The notes: generated by a model from the sequence alone, not told the origin. A stretch of DNA of 48,215 bases from Oscillospiraceae bacterium (GCA_902774035.1 CACYHA010000014.1:1-48215); one strand, 5' to 3'. Shown: positions 1 through 7,102, numbered from the stretch's first letter. Numbers and translations are program-made.

Positions 1-73
1 AGATAAAATGTACGACCTGGCGTTTCAGAGCTTGGTTCCCTTGTACTGAAACGCCAGGTCGTACATTTTATCT
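1..73. repeat. perfect 28-bp inverted repeat at window edge
   Basis: Bases 1-28 are the exact reverse complement of 46-73, with a 17-nt loop (29-45). There is no T-tract, so it is not a standard terminator, although it lies 58 nt beyond the stop of the minus-strand ORF at 132-263. It starts exactly at base 1, so it could be a fold-back artefact at a contig end, or half of a real palindromic element. Confidence 0.85.
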
Positions 74-131
74 GTTGCCATATCTATGGACTCCCTCATG
101 ATTGTTAGTGATAAGCGAACAGCTTATGACC

Positions 132-263
132 TCATAATTCTCGGAGAAGCTCGAATTGTGTGTTCGCAGTAGTAAAGCTGCCCCACTGTACAGAGTCAAT
201 TAGCTCTTTCTCCGCTTTGTATTTCTGCCACTCTTCATATTCTTTGTTCGTGATTTGCTTCAT
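132..263 (-). CDS. small hypothetical protein (43 aa)
   Basis: This minus-strand ORF runs from an ATG at 263 to a TGA at 132 and encodes 43 residues starting MKQITNKEYEEWQKYKAEKE. A GAGGT ribosome-binding sequence lies 6-8 nt upstream (about 270-275). The N-terminus (KQIT-KEYE-YQKY pattern) resembles short proteins seen on Clostridia phages and mobile elements; this is recalled similarity and no function is known. The protein is hydrophilic, with no cysteines and no membrane segment. It follows the acetyltransferase gene by 28 nt on the same strand and is probably cotranscribed with it. Confidence 0.55.
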   Translation of the reverse strand: MKQITNKEYEEWQKYKAEKELIDSVQWGSFTTANTQFELLREL

Positions 264-291
264 GGCGGTTACCTCGATATACTGGGATTTG

Positions 292-705
292 TTAATCCAG
301 ATATTTGATGTAAAAGTACTTGTTCAGTCTGGGATCTGTTTTATTTTCCCTTACAAACTCAAGTTCAAATCCACATTTTTCGTAGAAACCTGATGCCTGA
401 AATCCATTTGTACAGAGATTTATGTTATTGAATCCCTGACCGCCAAAGTATTCTTCAACTGCTCTGATCAACTGCCTTCCGACGCTTTTCCTTCTATATC
501 CATCCTTAACGACCAGTTCATCGATATATACTTCAGAAAAGAAGCTGGCACCCGAAACAGCACCGATCATCTCATCACCATGCTTTGCCACAAAGCAAAA
601 CGGTGTGTAATTACAGGATATCCCATTGTTCGTTTCATATTTTTCCTGTTCTGCTTCTATGAAGGATTCGATTTTTGAGTCCAATTCGACTTTACTGATT
701 TCCAT
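292..705 (-). CDS. GNAT family N-acetyltransferase
   Basis: A 137-residue single-domain GNAT protein that would transfer an acetyl group from acetyl-CoA to an unidentified amine. The family signs are the central strand (residues about 58-69, EVYIDELVVKDGYRRK), the following acetyl-CoA pyrophosphate loop in which R-R-K-S-V-G-R-Q-L matches the Q/R-x-x-G-x-G/A pattern, and the late ASGFYEKCGFE segment typical of the last GNAT helix and strand. The ATG at 705 is preferred over the in-frame GTG at 711 because AGAGG sits 5 nt before the ATG. Length is normal. The substrate cannot be inferred. It lies in the accessory segment left of the tRNA cluster. Confidence 0.85.
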   Translation of the reverse strand: MEISKVELDSKIESFIEAEQEKYETNNGISCNYTPFCFVAKHGDEMIGAVSGASFFSEVYIDELVVKDGYRRKSVGRQLIRAVEEYFGGQGFNNINLCTNGFQASGFYEKCGFELEFVRENKTDPRLNKYFYIKYLD

Positions 706-780
706 AAGCACCTCTGAAAAAACAGACTTCTCGTCGTCTATTATACTGACGATGTATGAACATTTCTACTGATAAAAACA

Positions 781-839
781 GCCGGGACGCCCCGACTTCC
801 ACAACTTACCCCTCAAACGCCAACTTACCCCTCAAGCGG
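781..839 (-). repeat. 19-bp tandem duplication and short GC hairpin after hsdM remnant
   Basis: Bases 802-820 and 821-839 are near-identical 19-bp direct repeats (CAACTTACCCCTCAA core). The second overlaps the 3' end of the broken hsdM. Beyond it, on the minus strand, a short CGGG/CCCG hairpin is followed a few bases later by TTTTTA (about 797-774), which may terminate transcription. The sequence probably belongs to whatever replaced the rest of hsdM. Confidence 0.45.
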
Positions 840-1545
840 CAAAATCGGCGGAGGAATAATTAAATTGTATCAATCTCGGTGTCTTTATATCCAGAACGGT
901 TGCTATTCTTCCTTCATCAGTCAGCAGGTCATCGCAACCCTCAGCAAGAAGTACATTCACAAGCAGGCGAATGACCTCGCGCGGCGTGTAGTGATCGCCG
1001 GCCTCTGCGTTTTCAGAGAAGCGACGGATAATATCCTCGAAAATATATCCCATACGCATGCCGTCTACGGTGCTCGGGTCGAAGTTTATATCAGAGAACT
1101 TCTTAACTACGCCGTACAGACGATTGTTTTTGTCCATTTTCTCGATCTGCTTTTTGAAATCCAGATTAGCAAGAATCGTTTGCACATTGGCAGAAAAGCC
1201 TTCGATGTAACTTTCAAAGTTGGATGCGATATTATCGCTGTCATTTAACAGACGGGCAAGGGTGAAATCACTGGTATTGTAAAAGGGATAGCCGGAAACC
1301 TTTTCAAGCAGGGCAGCAGGCAGATTCGGACTAGCCCTATGTTTGTCAACAACAGCCTGCTTTGTTTTGGCCAATGCACACTCGAAGCGACTGATGATGA
1401 CCATCGGAATAATGACATCCTTATACTTGTCAGAAGTATAGGCACCCCGAAGGGAGTTAGCAATAGACCATACAAGGCCAACTTCCCGGCTAACATCAAT
1501 CGAGGTATCATCAAACATGACATCATAGTTATTAATCTTTGGCAT
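832..1545 (-). pseudogene. hsdM: truncated type I restriction-modification methyltransferase (HsdM) N-terminus
   Basis: The 237 residues match the N-terminal helical domain of HsdM, the N6-adenine methyltransferase subunit of type I restriction systems, plus the start of the N6_Mtase domain (GDHYTPREVIRLLVNVL at about 182-198). The normal protein continues ATVLDxACGTGG, the SAM-binding motif I. Here homology stops at ATVLDI and switches to KTPRLIQFNYSSADFAA and a stop. Without motif I and the catalytic NPPF motif it cannot methylate DNA. HsdM proteins are usually about 500 residues or more. The start is 1 nt after the stop of the upstream HTH gene, as in an operon. hsdS and hsdR are absent from the window. 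Confidence 0.85.
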
Positions 1546-1546
1546 T

Positions 1547-1960
1547 TTATGTTTCTCCCTTCTTGGCTTCTTCTGTCATGGACAAAATACACTTTTGTAG
1601 TTCTTTGATTTGCGCTGTGTTCAATTTGAGTCCACCCAAAGGACGGAGGGCCGAAACAAGCGCTTGGTTTTTGATGAATACATCACAAACATCTGGAGGT
1701 GGCGCTTCGCGAATTGCCATATAAAGCTTATCCATTTTGCTTCGTGTTTTCGTATCCGGGTTTAGGACAAGAATAAGCTTTCTAAACACTTCTCCTGTTG
1801 GAGCATTTACACCATCTTCGATGTATTTCAAGTTGGAAGGAGGGAGTCCAATCTCATCTGCAACCTTTCGCAGACTGATTTCGCCACGACAACTTTTAAG
1901 CAGTTCACCTAGTTCCATCTTTTGTTTTATCTTCTTTCGGTTTGTCGTTTTATTTGGCAA
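1547..1960 (-). CDS. HTH (XRE-type) transcriptional regulator upstream of hsdM
   Basis: A 137-residue protein starting at a TTG (1958-1960), chosen because GGAGG lies 5-6 nt upstream and because the longer in-frame ATG reading overlaps the promoter. Residues about 18-60 form a Cro/C1-type helix-turn-helix: MELGELLKSCRGEISLRKVADEIGLPPSNLKYIEDG. The C-terminal half is helical and unassigned. It is the first gene of an operon with the hsdM remnant. A palindrome covering the transcription start (1981-2008) makes negative autoregulation likely. Such small regulators often control type I restriction operons; that role is inferred from position. Confidence 0.75.
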   Translation of the reverse strand: MPNKTTNRKKIKQKMELGELLKSCRGEISLRKVADEIGLPPSNLKYIEDGVNAPTGEVFRKLILVLNPDTKTRSKMDKLYMAIREAPPPDVCDVFIKNQALVSALRPLGGLKLNTAQIKELQKCILSMTEEAKKGET

Positions 1961-1980
1961 CTTGCCACCTCCTTCCTTGT

Positions 1981-2008
1981 TTGTTCTATGTTCTGTAACA
2001 TAGAACAA
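1981..2008 (-). promoter_or_regulatory. palindromic operator of the HTH-hsdM operon
   Basis: A perfect inverted repeat: 12-bp arms at 1981-1992 (TTGTTCTATGTT) and 1997-2008, separated by CTGT. It begins at the last base of the -10 element and covers the expected transcription start, so a bound repressor would block RNA polymerase. A lone half-site (TTGTTCTATG) also occurs at about 2242-2251, near the end of the next gene. Confidence 0.75.
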
Positions 2009-2036
2009 TTATACAAAAAAACTTTCATTTCGTCAA
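2008..2036 (-). promoter_or_regulatory. sigma-A promoter for HTH-hsdM operon
   Basis: On the minus strand there is a -35 TTGACG (2031-2036), a 17-nt spacer and a perfect -10 TATAAT (2008-2013). It overlaps the operator palindrome by one base. Confidence 0.8.
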
Positions 2037-2093
2037 GAGCATAAGAAGGTTTTCTTCTGTCTTTATAAAATGAAACGGGTTGTTTAACACCAT

Positions 2094-2116
2094 CAACACG
2101 CATTTTTTGCGTGTTG
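2094..2116. other. 9-bp perfect hairpin in the intergenic region
   Basis: CAACACGCA at 2094-2102 pairs with TGCGTGTTG at 2108-2116 across a 5-nt loop. The 2037-2208 stretch is AT-rich and otherwise shows no gene. The hairpin has no strong T-tract on either side, so a terminator or an operator are both possible. Confidence 0.4.
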
Positions 2117-2208
2117 TTCTCAAGAATAATTTCCCCTTCCTTAAAAATATGATTTATATGTTTCGAATTGTTTTTTCACGCTTTTCTATGGTGTGAATTT
2201 ATATAAAT

Positions 2209-2238
2209 CAAAAAGCGAAGCGCTTGGCTCCGCTTTGA
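2209..2238 (-). terminator. terminator after tnpV
   Basis: On the minus strand an AAAGCG...CGCTTT stem is followed by TTTTTGATTT, immediately downstream of the TnpV stop at 2248. Confidence 0.6.
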
Positions 2239-2247
2239 CAAATTGTT

Positions 2248-2673
2248 CTATGCAAATATTAATTCGCTGTTCACAATTTCCATTGCCCTGTTTCGTATGT
2301 TATTCATCAACCCAACCCAGCGCATTGGATCTTCAGCTTTGATCTGTTCCGTCACACCCTCCTGCGTCGCCATATCGTTTTCCAGCCGAAGCAACAAATC
2401 GGTTGCCTGTGCGTTGACATTTGCAAGATACGCGTTTAGTTTGCCTGAAATATACAGTTCGAGATACAAAGTTTTTTTATATTGCTTGATATACTGCAAA
2501 TGCCGTTCTCCCCAAATACCGATTGGCTGTTTTTTCTCCTCGGCCTGATCATCTGTCGGCATTTCTTCCGGCACCATTATACCGTTTTTCCTGACTCTGC
2601 CGGTCGGATAATAGTAGTCGCCTTTCAATTCATATTCCCACCCGGTGCACTCATCAATGATAAATTTTTCCAT
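2248..2673 (-). CDS. tnpV: TnpV family protein of a Tn4451-like mobilizable transposon
   Basis: A 141-residue protein closely matching the TnpV family, known from Tn4451/Tn4453-type transposons of Clostridia. Recognisable blocks are MEKFIIDECTGWEYELKGDYY at the start, PIGIWGERHLQYIKQYKKTLY in the middle and WVGLMNNIRNRAMEIVNSEL at the end. TnpV is accessory and its biochemical role is not established. The start at 2673 is set by GGAGG 8 nt upstream; the longer ATG at 2706 lacks a ribosome-binding site. It is transcribed away from the RepA-like/MobV genes on the other strand, with a 508-bp gap that holds no other clear gene. Confidence 0.85.
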   Translation of the reverse strand: MEKFIIDECTGWEYELKGDYYYPTGRVRKNGIMVPEEMPTDDQAEEKKQPIGIWGERHLQYIKQYKKTLYLELYISGKLNAYLANVNAQATDLLLRLENDMATQEGVTEQIKAEDPMRWVGLMNNIRNRAMEIVNSELIFA

Positions 2674-3181
2674 ATAACATACCTCCGTTTTCTTTGGTGA
2701 TTCCATCCTATCACAGAGTCAGAAATTCGTCGAATGTGTGAAATCGTTTTTGTCACACTCCTTCAAAATCGTCTGTCACGCAGTCGTCGGTAACAACCAA
2801 ATTTTCGACTATAGATAAAGTAGGAGGCTGATAAAAAAAAGCCGGATTTTATCTCCGGCAAGTGATCAAGAAGTCATAAAGTCGGCGCATCCATGGAAGC
2901 ATTCGCCGCGCCGGGCTGAGACGTATTATTATAGTATTACATGGAAATCGGTTCCGTAAAGAGATCCGGTTTCTTTTTTATACCCGAAATGCAGCAATTC
3001 TGATGTGAAGGCAAGAAAAGGGATACTATCGCTTATCCTTGAGCGGTGCCTCACAGCGAATAAAAACGCCAGAAATCGCCCCGAAAACCAACAGTTGGGT
3101 ACGAGTTCCGGCGTTTCTGCGTTCCGGAGAAAACGGGTTCGGCTGTCGGCAGCAGACGAACGGAAAAAGGGAGGTGATCGA
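2674..3181. other. intergenic region with two terminator-like hairpins
   Basis: No convincing gene is seen here. On the minus strand GCCGGA/TCCGGC (2841-2859) is followed by eight T (2833-2840). On the plus strand GAAATCGG/CCGGTTTC (2944-2973) is followed by T6 (2974-2979). These two back-to-back terminators could insulate tnpV from the mobilization operon. The open frame upstream of 3182 has no ribosome-binding site and reads through here without family resemblance. Confidence 0.5.
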
Positions 3182-3385
3182 ATGCCGAGAATGCCGAAAT
3201 ACCTCAAGAAAGAATGGGCAATCTTTCTGAATGAGCGAGGCAGAAAATCGTATAACGTACTCTGCCGGCAATGCAAACAAAAGTGCAAACAGAGCTTTCG
3301 TGCCATTGTCATTGAATGCCCGAATTATATCTCAAAAAGGAGTGTGAATCAGAATGAACAACAACCAAACCGAACCCCAAGTTGA
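3182..3385 (+). CDS. small cysteine-containing mobile-element protein (67 aa)
   Basis: Starts at the ATG at 3182, right after a near-perfect ribosome-binding sequence (GGGAGGTGATC), not at the longer in-frame ATG at 3005, which has none. The product begins MPRMPKYLKKEWAIFLNERG and carries C-x2-C-x3-C followed by E-C-P, suggesting a small metal-binding or zinc-ribbon fold. Proteins of this shape recur directly before RepA-like ATPases on clostridial conjugative and mobilizable elements, from memory; function unknown. Its last 32 nt overlap the next gene, pointing to translational coupling. Confidence 0.7.
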   Translation: MPRMPKYLKKEWAIFLNERGRKSYNVLCRQCKQKCKQSFRAIVIECPNYISKRSVNQNEQQPNRTPS

Positions 3386-4412
3386 TGTCGAACTCGAGGT
3401 CATCCGGGCGAGCGAAGTCACGCCGAAGGAAGTCAAATGGCTCTGGTATCCGTATATTCCTTTTGGCAAAGTGACACTTTTGCAGGGCGATCCGGGCGAC
3501 GGAAAAAGCAAGCTTCTCCTTGCGCTATCCGCACTTTTGTCACGGGGAGAACCTCTTCCATTTGCAAGCGAAGCACATGCGCCGATGACAGTCATTTATC
3601 AAACGACCGAGGACGATGCAGACGATACCGTCGTACCTCGGTTTATTGCTTCCGACGGCGACCGGGAACGGCTGATTTTTATCAGCGAAAAGAAAAAGAA
3701 TTTAACCTTCGGTGATAACCGTATCCGAGAAGCCATTGAAAAATTTGGCGCGCAGCTTTTGATTCTTGACCCGCTCAGTTCGTATATCGGGGACGGCTGT
3801 TCTTTGAATGCTGCGAACGAAACAAGAGCGGAATTCAATCATCTGATTTCTGTTGCAAGAGACACCGGTTGCGCGATTGTAATCATCGCGCACATGAACA
3901 AATCGCGGGAAACTTCGCCGCTTTATCGCACCTCCGGTTCGATTGATATTGCCGGATCGGTGAGAAGCATTTTGGCGATTGCGCGGACGAAAAATGAAGA
4001 AAATCCCGGCGAAAGAGTGATGGTTCAGGTGAAGTCAAATCTTGCGCCGACCGGCTCGGCAATTCTCTTTGAAGTGAACGAAAACGGCGTCGATTTTCTC
4101 GACGAACTTGACCTGTCGGCGGAGCAGGCGCTGTCAGCTTTGCTTCCGAAACAGGGGCGTCCCTGCGAAAAACTGGATGCGGCAACAGACTTTATCAGGA
4201 ATATGCTGAAGGACGGAAAACGGCTCGCGACCGATTGTGAAGCGACGCTGGAAGCCGCCGGTTTCAAAAAATCGACCGTCAAAAAAGCAAAGAAAAACGC
4301 CGGCGTTTTTTCTGAAAAAGAGGGCTTTGTCTGGTACTGGTCGTTGCCAGCGGTCGATGCGGCAAGTGAAGAATGGCAGGAGAGTTTATTCGACGACGAC
4401 CTGCCTTTCTGA
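3354..4412 (+). CDS. RepA-like AAA/RecA-fold ATPase of mobilizable element
   Basis: A 352-residue P-loop ATPase of the plasmid RepA/AAA_25 type, related to the DnaB/RecA-fold helicase-like proteins found on plasmids and integrative elements. Walker A is GDPGDGKSK (about residues 45-53), Walker B is QLLILDPLSSYIG (about 136-148), and a sensor-like segment IVIIAHMNKS follows. The C-terminal about 100 residues contain a helical region (ATDFIRNMLKDG) that in this family serves as a winged-helix-like module. Likely role: replication or transfer support for the element; not experimentally assigned. It is preceded by, and overlaps, the 67-aa gene and is followed by the oriT region and relaxase. Confidence 0.8.
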   Translation: MNNNQTEPQVDVELEVIRASEVTPKEVKWLWYPYIPFGKVTLLQGDPGDGKSKLLLALSALLSRGEPLPFASEAHAPMTVIYQTTEDDADDTVVPRFIASDGDRERLIFISEKKKNLTFGDNRIREAIEKFGAQLLILDPLSSYIGDGCSLNAANETRAEFNHLISVARDTGCAIVIIAHMNKSRETSPLYRTSGSIDIAGSVRSILAIARTKNEENPGERVMVQVKSNLAPTGSAILFEVNENGVDFLDELDLSAEQALSALLPKQGRPCEKLDAATDFIRNMLKDGKRLATDCEATLEAAGFKKSTVKKAKKNAGVFSEKEGFVWYWSLPAVDAASEEWQESLFDDDLPF

Positions 4413-4432
4413 GCGCAGCCGAGCATGGGAGT

Positions 4433-4450
4433 CAAGGGGTACTCCCCTTG
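4433..4450. other. short perfect hairpin before oriT
   Basis: CAAGGGG (4433-4439) and CCCCTTG (4444-4450) form a 7-bp stem with loop TACT, 20 nt after the ATPase stop. It lies next to the oriT-like repeat. It could be an accessory oriT stem or a weak attenuator; there is no T-tract. Confidence 0.45.
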
Positions 4451-4486
4451 CCCACGGACATCTTTCCGGCACTGCCGAAAGTGTCA

Positions 4487-4524
4487 TAGTGGGTTACACA
4501 CATTCGCCAGAATGTTGTGTAACC
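4487..4524 (+). other. oriT: candidate MobV-type origin of transfer (oriT)
   Basis: TAGTGGGTTA at 4487-4496 differs by one base from the pMV158 nick region TAGTGTG/TTA as recalled, and fits a TAGTGNGNTA MobV pattern. It begins an inverted repeat: GGTTACACA (4492-4500) pairs with TGTGTAACC (4516-4524), with an inner ATTC/GAAT stem. The site is directly upstream of the MobV relaxase gene, where oriT lies in this family. By analogy the nick would fall after 4493. Confidence 0.65.
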
Positions 4525-4579
4525 TGCTTCGCAGAAAAACTGATGGGAAGGAGGAAAAACAATCGCAACTGAAAAAAAC

Positions 4580-5815
4580 ATGAGCTGCGCCCGCGTTCAG
4601 ACCTATTCGTCTGCAAAAATCGGTGCGTGTGAGCGGCATGTGGAGCGCAAGAACAAGGACTACGGAAACATAAATGTTGAGCCGTATCGGATCCCGATGA
4701 ACGTCCATTTCAAAGATCCCGGAGAGAAATCCTATATGGATATTCTGCGTGAAATGGAAGCATCCGGTGAGGTATCCCGCAAAGGGTTGCGTCCCGACGC
4801 CGTGCTGTTTGACGAGATCATTTTTGATGTGAATACGATGTATTTTGAAGAGAACGGCGGCTACGAATACGCGAAAAAATTTTATGCAGAAGCGTACCGT
4901 TATGCCTGTGAAAAGTATGGGGAACGGAACATCATTTCCGCCGTCATGCACGCCGACGAGATCAATCTTGCCGCCAGCGAAGACCTTGACTGCGCGGTCT
5001 ATCACTACCATATGCATCTGATCGCGATGCCGGTGGTTGACAAAGAAGTTCGCTATAGCAAACGGTGCAAAGACCCGGCTTTGGTCGGTACGGTCAAAGA
5101 GGTCATCCATCAGATCAGTCATTCCAAAAAATGGGCGTCAACGGAACCGATGTATGACGATCGCGGCAAGCAGATTTTTCGTGCAAACGGCAAGCAGAAG
5201 TACCGCGCTTCCTACAGCGTTTTGCAGGATGAATTCTATCAGCATATGACCGAACACGGCTTCACCGGATTCGCCCGCGGGATGAAAGGCAGCCCTGTCG
5301 AGCATCTCTCATCGCTGCAATATCAGATCAAAAAAGATACCGAACGGCTGCATGAAATCGAGCAAAAAAAGCAAGAAGCCGAGCTCGCATACGAACCGGC
5401 AAAGGAGCTGCATAAGACCTATCTTGAAATCGATAAAGCCGGAAAGAAAAGTCCTGTCACCGGCAAGTATTCTGTTTCAAAAGAGGACTATGAGCAACTC
5501 ACGGCGCTTGCGAAAGAGGGCATTTCCAGCCGCGGAGAAATCAACCGTTTGCAGGAAAGCGAGCGCTATTACCGCGGTCTGTATTACGATGTGCAGAATG
5601 CACTCAGCAACCTGCAAAGGAAGTACGATAAGCTTGTCGAAAAGTGCAAACCGTTTCTCGACGCACTGGAATCTTTTCCAGAAGTCGTTCATAGATTTCT
5701 TGATAACCTCAAGGGTTTGTTTTCGAACAAAGAGGCAGAAGAAAAGGCTGAAAGGGAAAGAATGCGGCGCGAATATTATGCGCGAAATCGGTACCGGGAC
5801 GATCTTGACCGTTGA
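4580..5815 (+). CDS. MobV family relaxase (Pre/Mob plasmid recombination enzyme)
   Basis: A 411-residue relaxase that would nick its cognate oriT and pilot the single strand during mobilization by a helper conjugation system. The N-terminal domain starts SCARVQTYSSAKIG. The MobV metal site is visible as H124-A-D126-E127 followed by H142-Y-H144-M-H146-LIAMP. The C-terminal half (about residues 225-400) is a charged coiled coil, usual in this family. Oddity: the strong AAGGAGG (4548-4554) is 7 nt before an in-frame ATC (4562), not before this ATG, which is 25 nt away. The native product may start at ATC as (M)ATEKNMSCARV. It lies between oriT and the ParB-like gene. Confidence 0.9.
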   Translation: MSCARVQTYSSAKIGACERHVERKNKDYGNINVEPYRIPMNVHFKDPGEKSYMDILREMEASGEVSRKGLRPDAVLFDEIIFDVNTMYFEENGGYEYAKKFYAEAYRYACEKYGERNIISAVMHADEINLAASEDLDCAVYHYHMHLIAMPVVDKEVRYSKRCKDPALVGTVKEVIHQISHSKKWASTEPMYDDRGKQIFRANGKQKYRASYSVLQDEFYQHMTEHGFTGFARGMKGSPVEHLSSLQYQIKKDTERLHEIEQKKQEAELAYEPAKELHKTYLEIDKAGKKSPVTGKYSVSKEDYEQLTALAKEGISSRGEINRLQESERYYRGLYYDVQNALSNLQRKYDKLVEKCKPFLDALESFPEVVHRFLDNLKGLFSNKEAEEKAERERMRREYYARNRYRDDLDR

Positions 5816-5900
5816 TGCTTTCGACGGGCCCTTAAACTTTTTAACATCTTGAATTCTTGGCTGCGCTATCGGCCGAACGGGCAGAAAGGAAATATAAAAA

Positions 5901-6737
5901 ATGAATATGAAATTTGAAAAAATCCGTGTCGATCACTGCGTGCCGTTTTGCGAAAACCCATTCAAAGTCAGGGATGATTTCGCTATGGAATTGCTCGTTC
6001 AGAGCATTTCGGATTACGGCGTTATGTTTCCGATTTTGGTCAGACCTTTGGCCAACGGAACCTATGAAACTGTCAGCGGTCACCGGCGCATACACGCTTG
6101 TAAAAAGGCAGGGGTCGAAATGATTCCTGCCTTTATTCGTCCCATGGATCGAGAGGAGGCGGTGATTTGTATGGTAGACAGCAATTTGCAGAGAGAAGGT
6201 TTGTTACCGTCCGAGAAAGCGTTCGCTTATAAGATGAAAGTTGACGCGCTTGCTCATCAGGGCAAAACTTCTGTCCAAGTCGGACAGAAGTCATCCCGCG
6301 GGCTGGTTGCAGCCGATGTCGGAGAAAGTGAAACTCAAATTCAGAGGTATATCCGCTTGACGTATTTGATCAAGCCGCTGCTTGATCTCGTGGATGAAGG
6401 ACGGATCGCGCTCAGCCCAGCCGTGGAGCTTTCCTATCTTTCGGAAGCGGCACAAAAGGCAGTGTATGATTACTATGCCAAAAATGAGGTAACGCTCTCA
6501 TATTCGCAGGCGAATCAAATGAAAAAACGCAGCAATGACGGTACGCTCACAACCGAAAGCCTGAAACAGATTTTGGATCAGCCAAAACCGAACCAGACAG
6601 AAATAATCAAAATTCCTGTTGCATCCGTCCGTCGTTTCAGGCCGAACTATTCGATTAAACAGCTGCAAGATTTTATTGAAAAAGCCTGTGAACACTACGC
6701 CCGCTACCTTCGAAAGCGGGAGAGGGACGCAAGGTGA
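5901..6737 (+). CDS. ParB/RepB/Spo0J family partition-like protein of the mobile element
   Basis: A 278-residue ParB-fold protein. The N-terminal ParB/sulfiredoxin-like domain has the arginine box VSGHRRIHACKKAG (about residues 59-72), a CTP-binding motif in ParB proteins, followed by VICMVDSNLQREGLLPSEKAFAYKMK (GENxQR-like). Next comes a helix-turn-helix part (AADVGESETQIQRYIRLTYL). The C-terminus is basic. No ParA partner is present, so it may act in element regulation or replication rather than classical partition. It follows the relaxase by 85 nt on the same strand with a GAAAGGA ribosome-binding sequence. It is not the chromosomal noc at 21818. Confidence 0.85.
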   Translation: MNMKFEKIRVDHCVPFCENPFKVRDDFAMELLVQSISDYGVMFPILVRPLANGTYETVSGHRRIHACKKAGVEMIPAFIRPMDREEAVICMVDSNLQREGLLPSEKAFAYKMKVDALAHQGKTSVQVGQKSSRGLVAADVGESETQIQRYIRLTYLIKPLLDLVDEGRIALSPAVELSYLSEAAQKAVYDYYAKNEVTLSYSQANQMKKRSNDGTLTTESLKQILDQPKPNQTEIIKIPVASVRRFRPNYSIKQLQDFIEKACEHYARYLRKRERDAR

Positions 6738-6742
6738 TTTTG

Positions 6743-6877
6743 ATGCAGATAATAGATTCTATGAGGAAAGGAGAACGCGATTTGAAGAAAAAATGGGAAT
6801 CGCAGCAAACAAATTATCCACATGAACGCAGCAGAATGGACAAAACAGGAATATGCAAGGCTGAGCAGAAAGATTGA
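6743..6877 (+). CDS. possible very small ORF (44 aa)
   Basis: An ATG at 6743 opens a 44-codon frame to a TGA at 6877, beginning MQIIDSMRKGERD. An internal TTG at 6782 has a better ribosome-binding site (AGGAAAGGAG), which would give a 31-aa product. It overlaps the start of the following 52-aa ORF in another frame. There is no family resemblance, so it may only be a leader for that gene. Confidence 0.3.
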   Translation: MQIIDSMRKGERDLKKKWESQQTNYPHERSRMDKTGICKAEQKD

Positions 6878-6980
6878 TATGGAACATCTTCCGCCACAAG
6901 AGAAAAGGGTCGTGCATTTTCAGATTCTCAAAATTGAAAAGCTGACGCCGGTTCCGAAAACGAAACCGGCAACGGCATAA
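6822..6980 (+). CDS. small hypothetical protein (52 aa)
   Basis: A 52-residue ORF beginning MNAAEWTKQEYARLSRKIDM and ending PVPKTKPATA, stopped just before a strong terminator (6981-7021). It is basic and helical, with no membrane segment or cysteines. The ribosome-binding site is weak, so it may be translated by coupling to the small overlapping ORF upstream. It is the last frame of the mobilization operon. No function is recognised. Confidence 0.45.
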   Translation: MNAAEWTKQEYARLSRKIDMEHLPPQEKRVVHFQILKIEKLTPVPKTKPATA

Positions 6981-7021
6981 AAAAAAGCAGGCAGCTCGCT
7001 ATGAACTGCCTGCGCTTTTTT
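6981..7021. terminator. bidirectional rho-independent terminator
   Basis: GCAGGCAG (6987-6994) pairs with CTGCCTGC (7006-7013), then GC and T6 follow. A-runs precede the stem, so it can also work on the minus strand for the tRNA-Met/tRNA-Glu transcript. It marks the right end of the mobile module. Confidence 0.85.
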
Positions 7022-7102
7022 CATTTCAGTCGAACAAGACACGATAACCTCAGAAAGTAACTTCCTGCCCTGAGCTGCAGGGTGTTCGACATCAACTGAA
7101 TA

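Noticed and set aside
832-1545. Functional HsdM methyltransferase
   Set aside because: The chain ends within SAM motif I and lacks the catalytic motif; no hsdS or hsdR in the window.
3005-3181. N-terminal extension of the 67-aa protein
   Set aside because: No ribosome-binding site at 3005, whereas 3182 has a near-perfect one; the extension has no recognisable sequence.
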